Shown here piece by piece: positions 11,701-27,924 of a stretch of 64,000 nucleotides of DNA (positions are counted from its first letter, which is position 1; each line of letters begins with the position of its first letter). This DNA is from Steinernema hermaphroditum (lineage: Eukaryota > Nematoda > Chromadorea > Rhabditida > Steinernematidae), in NCBI GenBank assembly GCA_030435675.1, contig CM059624.1, forward strand, positions 9,572,769-9,636,768, read 5' to 3'. A model generated the notes under the pieces. It had not been told where the DNA came from and did not search any database. It saw only the letters and a list, made by a program, of their open reading frames with translations. Position numbers and translations under genes: made by a program.

Positions 11701-12955
11701 CTGTTTGCTGCCCTGGAAGTGAGCGTGCACACCTGTGGACCTCAGTTACCGTACCTCCTTTCAGCGATGAACCCTTGCCTGCTTCCGATGGACGTGGGAC
11801 GGGGATCGGCCTCCCTGACGCGCTTCTACTTCAACCAGCTGACGCGTCGCTGCGAGCAGTTCGCCTACTCTGGAGAAGGCGGCAACGCCAACAACTTCAT
11901 CGTCGTCGAGGCCTGTCGGCAAGCCTGCCCCGAGTACAACAATCCGTGTGCCGCCGGGGAGCCTTATCGTCCCGTGGGTGGCGGCGTGGCCTTCTGCAGC
12001 GCGTCTTCCCCCTGTCCCCCCAACTACTACTGTCACTTCGGTGCCGACAGCGCCTCGACGCTCTGCTGTCCCGCCGGGGGCCAGGCGAGTCCCTGCATGA
12101 TGCCCGTGGTTATCGGCTCCGGAGGCTCCCAAATGGACCGATTCTACTTCAACGTCGCCCTGCAGCAGTGCGTGCCCTTCATCTACTCGGGCCTCGGCGG
12201 CAACCAGAACAACTTCGTCACTGTCCACCAGTGCGCCTCCTCCTGCATGAACGGCTTCCAAATGCAGAACAGCTTCGCGCCCCTCTGCACGGGACCCGGC
12301 TGTAGGCCAATGCACAGCATGCCTCGAATGGCAGTGCACAGAAGCCAGTCACTGTCCACCTCCACTCGCCTCTGTCCGAAAGGAGAGCCTCTGGTGTCCT
12401 CGAGTGGCGCTCCGGTCAGCTGCACGCCTAACCAGTCCAGTGGGTGTCCCCGCGAGGGCTACGTGTGCAACGTGATGAGCAGCGGCGACGCCTTCTGCTG
12501 TCCCGACCCGAGGAGCTTCTGTCTTCAGCCCCGGAATCCAGGCTCTTGTCCGCCCGGAGGGTCGATGACGACGGTGTTCGGCTACAACCCGACGAGCGAC
12601 ACTTGCGAGCAGTTCCTCTTCACGGGCTGTGGAGGGAATCTGAATCAGTTCAAGACCGCCGGGGAGTGCAACAACATCTGCTGCAACAAGGTGAGCTTCT
12701 GGAGAGGGGGATCACTCTAAGCGCTCTCTTTAGGGCTACAACCTGCTGCTGCGATTCAACGACGTCGACGAGAATTCCGATCCGGAGGCGTCGAACTCCT
12801 CTTGGGTGGAGGACACGAGCTCCGAGTGGAACTCCACGACGTCTGACCTCATAACGGAGATTTTGAACGCAGCGAATTCGACGAGAGAACCCAAAAAGAA
12901 GGTGGTGAAGACGAGACGGAAGAGTTGGACCGATTGGTTCTCCTTCTGGAAGTAG
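5712..12955 (+). CDS. Giant secreted Kunitz/lustrin-repeat protein (17 Kunitz, 15 lustrin-like domains)
   Basis: Sixteen exons encode 2089 residues: 5712-5844, 5888-6055, 6402-6569, 6612-6704, 6745-6978, 7021-7479, 7553-7983, 8027-8282, 8327-8809, 8852-9322, 9365-9539, 9583-9893, 9940-11529, 11569-11718, 11765-12690, 12734-12955. All junction phases agree. A signal peptide (MRRLLHYAALFCTYFCAF) is followed by a lustrin-type Cys module, three Kunitz domains and a Pro/Thr-rich linker. Then come alternating modules of the form NPC...C..G......CCP (lustrin) and GxGxxxxxRWYF...C..F.Y.G.GGN.NNF (Kunitz). Sixteen of the 17 Kunitz domains lack Cys2 and Cys4, so the disulfide holding the inhibitory loop is missing; only the last (from about 12517) has all six. 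A basic tail (TREPKKKVVKTRRKSWTDWF) ends the protein. Similar alternating proteins are known in nematodes as apical matrix or cuticle factors; a structural matrix role is inferred. Confidence 0.95.
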
Positions 12956-13008
12956 AGAAGATACGAGTCGTTGTGTGCAGAACAGTTGAATCTCTTAGCT
13001 TTATTAAT

Positions 13009-13014
13009 AATAAA
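13009..13014 (+). terminator. Polyadenylation signal of the Kunitz gene
   Basis: AATAAA 54 nt past the stop codon at 12953-12955. Confidence 0.7.
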
Positions 13015-13542
13015 ACGGAATTAATAAACATCTAGAAACTCTGAAAAATAGTATGGGTTGTCTGGCTAGATGGCCTTTGTTTCCTACCGTACCACATGAT
13101 GCAGATTTGTCGATATTCCCTAGTAGCCTCCTCATGCACAGCCACTCAAGACCACCTTTGTAACTTGGTCTTTGCAATATGTGCACTTGGTCACAATACG
13201 CTGAGCAAATATTGTGAAATTCCTTATCTGCGATCGAGTGGTGACAAGACGCATGGATATCAACACATCAAAGGAATTTTACTTTTTTTTTCACCGACAT
13301 ACTTCTCCATGGCTGTCCATAAATCGTCTAATGTAACCTCAGATTTTTGGTTATATGGACACAAAAGCACATAGGCCATCAAGAAGGGAGATATCTCCTT
13401 GGCCTCTTTCCCCCACGTGTCCGTCTCACAGTCACCTTGTGATAGGCTCTATTAATAATAGACCGAATCGATTGAGTGCGGAATCGGCGATGAGTGGAGC
13501 GAAGACGTAAATGGCAATTTGGAGGGAAATCTAATCCGCGAC

Positions 13543-13556
13543 TGTTTGCTTAGCGG
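13543..13556 (+). promoter_or_regulatory. Repeated 14-mer with forkhead site, copy 1
   Basis: TGTTTGCTTAGCGG, identical to 22195-22208 upstream of the third FoxA gene. It contains TGTTTGC, the classic FoxA/PHA-4 site. Regulatory role inferred. Confidence 0.4.
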
Positions 13557-15044
13557 TTGGGCAAAGCGAGGCGAGCAGGTCGAGCCGGTCACCGGCGGTG
13601 GCGGCTTTCCGGTCGGAAAGGTAATTCCTTTTCGGGTTTTTTCTTTCGCGACGTTGGAACGTCGGCTCCGCGAGGGGATTACGTTACGTTGGCACTCTCG
13701 TGAGGACGAGTTTCGTGTCCATGGCACAGAAGTGGTTGCGTCAAAAGGGTACAGATTGGTTCTGTATGGGAATTGCTCAAAATTGTGAGTGGTTCACTCA
13801 GAAATGGCAAAGTTTGTACGGTACTTGCATCGTAGAAAGACCGGAAGGTCTTCTGGGTCTTACTTGACACTTGATACTGTAATCGCCAATATATAAACAA
13901 AGTTATATTCATCTTGGGTGCAGTGATCCAGAATATGTTTTGAGGGTAGGACCTTAATATATCTGACCGGTTCATCCTAAAAACCTAAATTCTCAGAAAG
14001 AAACCGACGTAGTGGATACAAGTGAACATGAAGGTATGCAAAGGGGCGTCTAAAGGGAAAAAAACAAATAAGAGAGTCCGCAAACACTCCGATCCATGTG
14101 AAGTCAGTTCGATCGGCAAGTTAGATGTTGTTGACTCTGTGTCCTTCTCTATCGATTCATTTCAGATCTAGGCTTCTCTTGGCGCTTCTCGTCGTTACAA
14201 AGCCGAACGTGACTTATCGGAAAGTCATACATGAGAATTGCCCTAAAGACGCCGGGTGTGTCACTCTCTGCAAAACAATCTATTTTTAGCGCTTTCCGGT
14301 AGTTCCAGAGGATGACACAGCGACTACGGTACCTCCACATTTGTAAATGTCGAACGGTTGCTTCTAAGAACCTTATCAGAACCCCACGGCCCACTCCCTA
14401 ATCGTCGGTTCCCCGCTTTTTGGGTAACTCTGGCGCTGTGATAAGGCGTTCCGGGCCCTATTTACAAAAGAGGTCCTAAATGATGTCACGGCCCTGTTGC
14501 GACATTCTCCAGTCCTCCTCTCTTCCGCCCCGGTTTCCGCACTTTCGCGTTTTCGCACCTCGGCGAACTCTCTCCACAATGGACACTTTTAGCACCGGCG
14601 GAGTGCCATCCGGATCCATTGCGCGTTCTCATACGGTAAGAGTTCCCCGCGATGCTCCTTGACATCGATGGGCATTGTGTTGCGCCAACACGGCGTCCCC
14701 CGCAGAGGTCGATCTCACTTATGCAACAGCTTATCCGGGCTATCAGCCCGGCCAAAAGCCAGCTCACAGGCAAACAAACTATTTACAGTCGCCGAGGCGT
14801 ACCTGGCGGACTCGGGGTCGCCGATTCCGCGCGGTACCCGGGGTCTTTGTTTTCCCGGACGCCGCCCGGCACGTCCCTGCGGCCACTCCGCTCTTATCAC
14901 CGTCGCCGTCCGAGGCATCCGAGGCCCGAGATTATCGTCGCCGCGGCCGCTTTATCGCCCCTCCGGCGTCACGACGATTCTTCGCCACTTTTTGTCGTCG
15001 TCGGGGCCTCCCGAAGCGCTCCTTCGGCGCTTCGCTTATTATTC

Positions 15045-15064
15045 TATTTGTTCCTGGCAAACAA
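15045..15064 (+). promoter_or_regulatory. Conserved 20-mer with GCAAACA, copy 1
   Basis: TATTTGTTCCTGGCAAACAA matches 18187-18206 at 19 of 20 positions. The two lie about 1.07 kb and 1.33 kb upstream of the first and second FoxA start codons, on the same strand. Contains a forkhead-type site. Likely a duplicated enhancer element. Confidence 0.5.
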
Positions 15065-16118
15065 TGGCTACTTCTTTTGAACCCGGCTGTCGGGAACGGT
15101 TATCGCGAACGGCGCTGCGTGTGGCCCCTACGGCGGTGGCGGGAACTGCATGTGCACTCCTGAAAGAGTTATTTCGCGGTTAGTGAAGTGGGCGCCGAAA
15201 TCTGATATGCGCCACTTGAGGCTCGCTTAAGGGATTGATTACGGCGCCTGAGGCGCGCGAGGGCCTAATTGCGCGCGTGAACAGATCGCCCGAGCACCCT
15301 TGAGCGGTCAGATTTTTGTGTCAGGTCGGCACTGTTTGCCTCGGCGGTGAATCGCCCAGGTTCCACAGGCTCCCCCGGGGGAAGCTTCTGGAATCGGAGC
15401 CCGGTGCAGGGCGTGGCCCCTCGCGGTCGCTTTCGTGCACTTCGCGGACTCCTACGCGCCGTTTCGCCTCGTGATGCATGTCGGCGCGGCGATCGACGAG
15501 CCAGTCGCCCGCCCGGCCAGTCAGCCGGGCCCGGAGGAGTTCCGCCCCCTCGCCGATACCGTCTCCGCGCCTCTCACCTGGGAACAGCGCCGATGTTCGT
15601 AGTGTTTGCTTTATGATCGGACGGATGGATGCGCGATCGGAGAAGGCGTCTTCGATTTCTGCTCTCCTCCGGCGTCGCCTCCACGATACGACGACGTCGG
15701 CTTGTTTTCCAGCCCCGGTATCGCAGGAATCCACGGGACCTCCTCGCGATTGTTTAAGGGCGCGCCGGCGCGAAAAAATTATCACCGATCGCGACAGTCG
15801 CTTATTTTTGTTTGTCTTGTGCAAACTCGGCGTCTTACGCAACTGCAGCTGCCGTGCTGACCGTATTTACGAAGAGTTTTCCATGTTTGAAGATGATAAG
15901 GCCCGGGGGCGCGGCGAGAGCGCGCGACCGTACGTCTCGAGAGTTTTTTCGTGCCGTCTTGTGCTGCTTAAGCGCTCCAGAAAGCGGACGGTCCGGCTTG
16001 GGGCTGGCACCGCCGCGCGCAATCCGGTCCCGAGGAGCCGCGCGATCTCGGAAGTCGGCGAAGAGTAACGGCGCTGTTGCAGGAAGAGAGCACTCGCTTG
16101 TGCCAGGGTCCATCCACC

Positions 16119-17470
<1,352 letters not shown>

Positions 17471-17665
17471 CTGTGATACTCATGAACACCTTTAAGTACT
17501 ATCCCGGGTAGGCGCAGCCCTCTCCCGCCCGAAACTAATCGAGCATTTCAGTCTCAAACAGTCAACCACATGATGAAGCTGAAGCATCTTCAGAATCCAC
17601 GCGTGTCTATATATTTTGCTCACTAACATAATCTGTACATATCCTCCTTCGATGTCATTTAGCCC

Positions 17666-17671
17666 AATAAA
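17666..17671 (+). terminator. Polyadenylation signal of FoxA copy 1
   Basis: AATAAA 196 nt after the stop codon. Confidence 0.6.
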
Positions 17672-18186
17672 TGAAAGTCCCTCTTCGCCGAGTGTGATTC
17701 AGCGCTTCCTGCCACATTGTTTCATGCATGCACGCGCCACGCAAATACAAAACGGCCGCAAAAAACATTTATGGGAAAGTCATTAGCGATTTCGTCGCCA
17801 AACGAATCGAAATCGCGCCCGCGCACTTTCGCTAATTGCGCCCGGGGATATCGGAAATCCTCCGGGGGTCCTTGGGGCGCCGACCTTGGATCCAGCACTC
17901 ACTCACCTTCGCAACACTTTTTTGATCGATCGAAGGCGATCGTAATTTCCGCTCGCTTTCGCCCGGAGACGCTCGCGAACGCCGTTCCTGATAAGATATC
18001 GGAGAATCGGAGAATCGGGCGGTTGGCACCGCCGCCCGGCGATCACTCGGCGGTCACTTGTTGTGGCCACTCGACGAAGCCTCTTCTCGGCCGGGGCTTC
18101 GCCTGGGGCTAGTTCCTTATCAGCTGATTCCGCCGTTTCCGATGCCTCTGATTGATTCCGAATTTGCCCTCTCTCTCGCCTTCCTG

Positions 18187-18206
18187 TATTTGTTCCTAGC
18201 AAACAA
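18187..18206 (+). promoter_or_regulatory. Conserved 20-mer with GCAAACA, copy 2
   Basis: TATTTGTTCCTAGCAAACAA; one mismatch to 15045-15064. About 1.3 kb upstream of FoxA copy 2. Confidence 0.5.
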
Positions 18207-19515
18207 ACCACTTGTCGCCAAACACGCAAATTTGCAACTGCTGCTGCACCCACAATGAGGTGTTTATCAATTAAGCAAACTGTCAAAAATAGGCGTGTCG
18301 TGTTTGGTTTTGCGGGAGTTCGGAGAGGAGCCCGGGGCCTGGCGACGCAGAAGACGATGACGAAGCGCAGACGACGCGCAGTTGGCGTCAAGCCTCATCG
18401 AGCCGGCGGCGGCGACCGTCGGCGAAGGGTCTTATCTGCGACGAAAATATCGTCCATTTCGGGTGAATCATGAAGTCGTCAATGAATAATAGGGCCTTAA
18501 AAACAAAATTTGCATCCCCCACTCGTAACCGAAGCCGCAGAAGGGTCTCTCAACTCGGGTATCGGCGCATGCCTGAAATACGATCAGAACGTGACGATCT
18601 GTGGTCACCCAGTGGCGTTCCGAGGTGCTCTAGAGGATACCTTTGTTTTTATCTCTTTCCGGTGTTTGTAAACAGTGATACCCAAATACAAAATGCACCT
18701 TTCTCTCCCTTCAGACCTGGTCAGGTATACGTATTCTTTTGTCTTTCTCCATTCCCTGTCTTATGCTCTTATGCGTCAGATCAGAGAAGGTATACCCTGC
18801 TGACAGTGATACCCGAAGTCCAGCATCGTCGCGACCCCGATCGCCCGGCATCGTTTTCGCCTCCCTTGTTTCGAGCGCCAATTGAACCCTCAAGGGCCAT
18901 CGGCGTTCTCGTTTCGCGGCTGCGAGTGAAATAATTAACACTTAATTCCGACGTCGGCGCTTCCTCCTCGCGTCCAATGGCCTTCGGCGCCTCGGAGAAG
19001 CGAGGGCGTGGCCGGGGGCGAGGCGAGCGCCGGCGCCCGAGACTCTCTCCGCGCACGGATACGGTCGTCGCGGCTGCGCTGTCCACCTGAGCGACGCCGC
19101 CGCCGCAGTGTTTGTCTTCATCCCGGCGACGGCCACGGGACGGGCGGGCCTTCGAGACTCCGCGACAGCGCCGGCCCTCGATTTCGTCTTCTTCTTGGCC
19201 CCTTATTCCTCTGTTTGCGCACCACTATATACCGACGAGATCTGTTTACCTTTTGCGTCTTTCTGAGCGTTCTCGCCTCCGGCGATCGAGGGCATCGAGT
19301 CACCCCATGTGCATCCCTGACCGTTCGCGCGGCGCTAATCTTATCGCGGATGACCTGAAGCTGCTTATCACGCGGCCGTCCGGGCCCCTTCCGAGGCTCT
19401 TTTGGACGAGATGTCGGGCGACGCGGCCTCGGCCTCCCCGTGGAGTCTGCTCTCCGCAAAGAAGAAGTCCCTCCGAGTGCCACTTCTTCCGTTTTCAGTT
19501 CCTCAACGGCCTCCT

Positions 19516-20971
<1,456 letters not shown>

Positions 20972-21081
20972 CCCGCGATCGTTGTACATAGGAAGAAAAG
21001 ACACCGCGCATGCCTTCGAGCGTTCAGCTGCATCAGAAGACGCCGATGAGAATCGTTTATTTCCGTCAAAGTTTGTATCGT

Positions 21082-21087
21082 AATAAA
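21082..21087 (+). terminator. Polyadenylation signal of FoxA copy 2
   Basis: AATAAA 111 nt after the stop codon. Confidence 0.65.
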
Positions 21088-21585
21088 GAGAACTAATAGT
21101 GCGAAGAGCGAGGTGCAAAGTTTGTCCTATCCATCACACAATGACCCTTGACAGCGTTCTGAAAGAGTCTCGTTACACGACGGAAAGTCCTCTTTCCCTT
21201 GGCACCTCGTTAATTAACGCGCAAACAATGTCCGAACAATGCCTCCACGGCTGGATTCCCAGTCTGGGGTGCGAGGCGCAGAGGTCGCGCACGATTCGAC
21301 GGGCGAAGCTTCGTTAACACTTCGCCTCATCGACGCGTTCTGAGGGGCACTTAGTGGTGGCCAAAAGCCTGAGATGACACTTTGTCAGCTAAGATGAAGT
21401 CGAAGGTGGGTGAGGGATGGATGCAAGGGTTTCAAAAGTCATAAAATCTGATCTCAGTGGACAAGATAGTCGAATATAGGCGAACGAAGGCTTAGAAATG
21501 GGAACATTTCAGTGGAGCTGAAAGGGAGGACGAACGTGTAGCAGCGAGCAAACGAGTAGAAGTAGATGGTGTGTGCGCGACCCAT

Positions 21586-21628
21586 CCGATTCTTCATATT
21601 TGAACAATTTTGTTTGTTTATTTGTATG
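21586..21628 (+). repeat. 43-nt conserved noncoding element, copy 1
   Basis: Matches 26474-26516 at 42 of 43 positions, same strand. Both start CCGATTCTTCATATTTGAAC and end in TTTGTATG. Weaker similarity continues on both sides, including ACAAATATTAG about 40 nt later in each. Sits about 615 nt after the stop of FoxA copy 2. Confidence 0.75.
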
Positions 21629-22194
21629 CGTGCTGTTGGTTGGTTCGTTTTGTGTATTTTTCTATAACAAATATTAGATGAGGGCGGACAGAGTGCGGCG
21701 AAAGTTGAAAAAGTAGGTAGGAGTGGGTGGTCCCAATCGATTCGTACTTTTGGAGATCGTTTGCTTAACCTTCTTCGCTTGGACGGATGAAAGAAGATCG
21801 GCTATGTGCCAGGCTTAGGCCTGGGTCTTATGGTCAGAGGTAAATTCTGTGCTTTCCCAGCGCCTCAAGGTTCGCGTCGTCTCCAAGGTCGGTTTTTGCC
21901 CAAAATCTTCTGCCTTCGGCAAATATTTGCGTGAGCGTTTGTCGGAACTGTAATCCATTGAGGACGCCCGTAAATTAACGAGCCGCGGCGGCGTCGTTGT
22001 TCGCACGTCGTTAAACGTGCGCGGGATACGGTAACTCGGTCGATCGGCGGCGGCTGGAAGGGATGACGCGGCCGCTGCGGCCCTCCTTGGTCGACAATAA
22101 ACCGCATTATGTGACTCAGGTTTATGACGTTTCGGTGCGCGATTCGGTCCTGTGACTGACACGTCGTCGCCGCGCCGTCGACGGCCCGGAAGGG

Positions 22195-22208
22195 TGTTTG
22201 CTTAGCGG
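22195..22208 (+). promoter_or_regulatory. Repeated 14-mer with forkhead site, copy 2
   Basis: TGTTTGCTTAGCGG, identical to 13543-13556. Confidence 0.4.
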
Positions 22209-23986
22209 CTCGCTTAGCACGGCGGTGATAAAAGAGGCCGCAGAGGGGGGCCGCCGTACGGTAGGCGAGGGAACGGTAAGCGGAGCCTGGAGAGACTTTG
22301 GCGGCGCTCCTCGAGAGCTTTTCGACGAGGAAGGGGGGAGAAGAAAAGGGTCAATTTGCGTGAGAGTGTCGATTACTATGGGAGCCCGGAAAGGAAAAAA
22401 GTTCGGTTTGTTTGCCGAATGCATTATGGCGCCGAGGAAGTTTTCGGTTACGCAACTGGCTTAACCTTCGAACCCTGGAAAGTCAGCTCTCCGCAGGTCA
22501 GTGCTTATCCGCTCGCGTGGGACACTTTATGTTGCGCGACGCCATTGCGATGATGTACGGTGGAGTTACGATTTCAGGAAGTGATTTGAGTGGGGGAGGA
22601 TGGGGACGTAGTGGAGGGGGGTGCTAGGAATTCAATGAAAAGCTGAAAGCAACCGTACTTTGAGTATTTAAAAAAAGGTAGCTTTGATTCCAAAGAACTA
22701 TCGGAAACAGATGCCAATTGTAACAATTTATGGTCGTGGTCATAAAGTGAAAATGAAGAGAAAATTACGATATAAGGGAGAAAGGTAAATGACTAGACTC
22801 TCAGGAGTCCCAGGTAGCAAGGCATTTCATAGTGGGCCTTTCCAGGTTCAATATCTAAGCATCGAAGCATATAACGAGTCCTTAGTCAAATTTAAAGTCG
22901 CCACCTGGTCTTTGCCTCGGCTTGGCGCCATTTGTCAAAAGTTAGCTTTGATCGCAGAAGGTCATGGTCCCAAACGCTTGGGAGAGGGGCGTATAGCTGT
23001 CAATTCACCGTGGCAATCATCACAGAAGCAGGTTGAATCGGGCAGAGGGGGGAGGACGCACGGAAGCAAGAAGACAAAGTTGGGAGAGCCGAAAAGGAGC
23101 GGACTATTTGGCGAAGCGCGGCGAGCAAGAAGTGAGCGCCAAGATCGGTTCACCGCTCTTGGCATATATCAATGTTTATACAGATTCTAATTTCGTGCGC
23201 ATGCCATCCAGCTATTCAAATATTTGCGTATGCAACCGGGGGCAGATTGCCTCGGGAAACGCGATTTCCACACGGGACACCTCTCCCGAGTCCCCCGACG
23301 CAACTTTTGTTCTTTTTTGTCTCCCCTGCCAAAACATTCAAATTGGTATTAGGTGCTGCGTGGCGCGATACCGTACCCCGGCCGGCTCGGTTTATTCACC
23401 TGTTGGAGGTCCCCTCCCCGGGCGTTCCCATCGCCAATCGTGGCGCGCGCCTCGTGTGGCCCCAATGCTAATTAAGAGCAAACATGACCTCTTCGCTGCA
23501 TTTTCACACCTGTGGGAGATTTGGACTCTCGTGGCGACGATTGATTTCCTCCGAGGCTCCGATTTCTCGGCTTGTTTGTGCTCCGCTTTTTATGCTTCGA
23601 TCGCGATCGGCGCTTCGGGATGGATCGATCGGCGACGAAGGCGGACGCTTTTTGGGTCCCGACTCCGCCCCCTCGCCGCCGCTCGCATCATGTACCGTGT
23701 CCATCTATCGTCACCTGGAAGGACGTCCCGTGCCGACGGGCCGAGATTTCGGCTAATTTGGTCCTCTCGGCGCAGAGGCTCCTCTTCCGAAGGCGCTTCG
23801 CACCTCCGCGTCCGATTCGCCACTTCTTCTCCTCTACTTCCTGCTCGACCTCGCGGCGACGTTTCCGCGCAACCGTCGTGCCTGTCCGTGTCGCCCCTCG
23901 AAGTTCTCCCCTAATCCCCGACGCGTCGATACCTACCGTATCCGTCGGTGCTCTCTTCCAACGTTGAGTCACTTCAGAGTTCTTCG

Positions 23987-25497
<1,511 letters not shown>

Positions 25498-26473
25498 TGT
25501 GTACATAGACGTTGCCGATCGCCTTTAACCTATCCTCCTCCAGTATGGGCATGCGGCGTCCCTCCATCGCCCCGACCCAAGAATGACGGCAGAATGCGAA
25601 GCCCGACCATATCATGTTTCAACGTGGCTGTTCACTTTGTTCTTCAGAGATTTATTGCAAAGAAACGTATTAGTCTTGATGTACTCGAGTCGCACGGAAG
25701 TTCGGCGGAAGGACTAAAGAAGGGCGAACTCTCTCAAGTGGCTCGGCCGCTCTTGCATCACGCTTTTGAGTCAGCGACAGGTCGCCGTGCACAACAAGTT
25801 CATCTCGGGGCGTCGATGAGAGCATTGTGGCGCCGAAGGACAAGAAGCGAGCGAGATGGGGTCACTTTCCGCCGCGCGCGAACAATACGGTCAGGAAGGG
25901 ACGGGAAATGGAGGAAAGACCGGGCTGAATGGTGCGGGGTACGGTATCTAATGGAGGTGGGTGCATAATGAGGAAATGGGGGATAAGAGAGAGGACAGGG
26001 GAGCTTTTGGATGGGGGAAGGTGAGTAAAACGGAGGAGGATATACAGTGGAGGTGGTTTTTGAGGGCACGCTCTAGGGAGCCGCCATATGAAGGGAACCT
26101 TAACCTTAACGTTGTCTTTACATGAATTCCGTGGCTCTCTTTCTTCGAGAAGCTATTCCAATTTTGCGTCAATTTTAGTGTTTTCTGAGCTCTCAAGACA
26201 GATTTCGCCTTTTCATTTCGTAGCCGTTTCTGTGCACTTAGATCGCGACTGAGGCCCAAACGGTCACAAATCAACTGCGAACAAATGAAGTGCCCGTGAA
26301 AACGAAGTGACACGCGCGCGAATTGCGAAGAGGACGTGCGAAAAGAGAGTACGGTGGGCGCGAAACCGGCAGTGCAAAGTGGGTTTCGGCACATGGATCA
26401 CTTTCAGGTGGAGAGAGGAAGACGGCGACGACCTCGCTTGTCGAGTAGCAAAGACGGAGTAGCGTTCGCGCGC

Positions 26474-26516
26474 CCGATTCTTCATATTTGAACAATTTTG
26501 TTTGTTTGTTTGTATG
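26474..26516 (+). repeat. 43-nt conserved noncoding element, copy 2
   Basis: 42 of 43 positions match 21586-21628. About 980 nt past the stop of FoxA copy 3. Confidence 0.75.
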
Positions 26517-27766
26517 TGCATTCTCTTGTGTCGATTGATATGACAAATATTAGTTGAAGGCGAAAAAGTAAAGAGAAGGCGGGGCCCGCCTCGGGCTGTG
26601 CGGTTCAAAGACGTCCGAGGAAGCATCGGATTCAGGAAGAGAGGAACCGTAGCCTCATTTATGCGTTTGTTGTCGCCTATCGTATCCTTTCCGATCGATG
26701 CGCGCGTCACAATAACGTCGCCGGGCGAGGCCGATTTCATATCCAGTCCGAACCTCCGCTCTCTTTCCTCTCGGGCCGCCGTCGCCCTGAGCAAACAAAT
26801 GACGCGTCAAGGGCCGGACTCGTCGCGACTTCGTGGGGACCGATTCGAGGCGACGCGGGGGGATCGCGCGAGGGAATTCGACGGAGAGGCGCTCGACGAT
26901 GACAGGGAGAGAGTGGATGGAACCGGTGGCGGTGGAGGGAAGGTACGCCAAGACATGTACACCGCACTGCTGTTGGGACTGGGGACCGACGAAATGATTC
27001 AAACAAAACGCAATAGATTCACGTAAAAAGTAAACGTTTAGTATAGGAAAGCGCAGGAAAGGAACCCGGCATCATCTTGAAAGTGAAATAACTGAAATAC
27101 TTCAATACATCACAGAAATCTTATGTCTTGTGTGAACTTTTGAATTGGTGCATTTGAATTGAATTTTAATCCGATTTGAAAAAAAGAGCAACCAAAAGAA
27201 TGAAGGAGGTTCGTGAAACGTCTTCTGAAAAGAATTCTGAACGAGAGGATCGAACATGTCTACGATTCAGCGACAAGAGGTAGATGGCAATCGGCTTCGA
27301 AGATGTTGGAGTTCCGCACATGCTCTGGTAGTCGCCGTATTCGATCGAATACACAAAAACCTTGATTTTCTTCTATTTCCTTGTTGTTTTTGGCACCGAA
27401 TGGTAGCTCTGAAGTTGATCCATGGGGACCAGATGGCGACGCGAGTTCATGATAAAAGGGAACGCAGCGATGGCAAACGAGGGCGACGATGGAGTCATAT
27501 GGGATGTGGCTGAATGTGCTGTTTAAGATGCCACAAATAAAACGATTCAAAATAGTGATTGTAGAAAACTACGGAACATAGGTCCGATTCCAATGTTTGT
27601 TGAGGTGCAAACGAAAATTATTAAAAAGCTCAAATATTTCATATTTGGCCTTTGCTCAGAAGTCTCCTTTCTAATTCATTGTAATGTTCCTCTTGTTGGA
27701 GTCCTCTAGAGTACAGTAGTCCGCAGAGGACCATCTGTATTCTAGTCACGATGCTGAAGAATAGAA

Positions 27767-27772
27767 TTTATT
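27767..27772 (-). terminator. Polyadenylation signal of the coiled-coil gene
   Basis: Minus-strand AATAAA about 150 nt after the stop at 27925-27927. Confidence 0.55.
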
Positions 27773-27924
27773 GTCGTTCCGACCGTATATACACGTTTTA
27801 CGTATAAATTAAAAGTTTCTTCTTCTCAGCTCTGTTTCTCTTAAGTGTACAAGTGCCTCATGGAATGGATGGCTTCGCTAACTGGACTTCTCTTGAGCAA
27901 CGGCAGTGCATGCCTGGTGGACGG

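Larger units (their letters stand above)
12956..16118. other. Noncoding region upstream of the first FoxA gene
   Basis: About 3.1 kb with no supported coding exon. It holds several TGTTTGC/GCAAACA forkhead-type sites (for example 13543, 15054-15062, 15605), the two repeated elements listed separately, and TACNGTA palindromes at 13085, 13817, 13875, 14325 and 14632. Probably cis-regulatory DNA. Confidence 0.5.
17471..19515. other. Noncoding region between FoxA copies 1 and 2
   Basis: About 2 kb. Contains the 3' UTR of copy 1, the second 20-mer element, and forkhead-type sites near 19210. A TTTTCAG acceptor at 19494-19500 probably marks the trans-splice site of copy 2. No supported coding exon. 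Confidence 0.5.
20972..23986. other. Noncoding region between FoxA copies 2 and 3
   Basis: About 3 kb with no supported coding exon. Holds the 43-nt element copy 1, the 14-mer copy 2, several GCAAACA/TGTTTGC sites (21225, 22407, 23469) and TACNGTA palindromes at 22027, 22257, 23369 and 23934. A TTCAG acceptor at 23973-23977 precedes the next start. Confidence 0.5.
25498..27924. other. Noncoding region downstream of the FoxA cluster
   Basis: About 2.4 kb. Contains the second 43-nt element, a GCAAACA site at 26791 and TACNGTA palindromes at 25940 and 27712. No supported coding exon on either strand apart from the 3' UTR of the coiled-coil gene. Confidence 0.5.

Noticed and set aside
19402..19515. 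Earlier in-frame start for FoxA copy 2
   Set aside because: It spans a TTTTCAG acceptor just before MNPASS, and the paralogues start MNP; kept only as an alternative.
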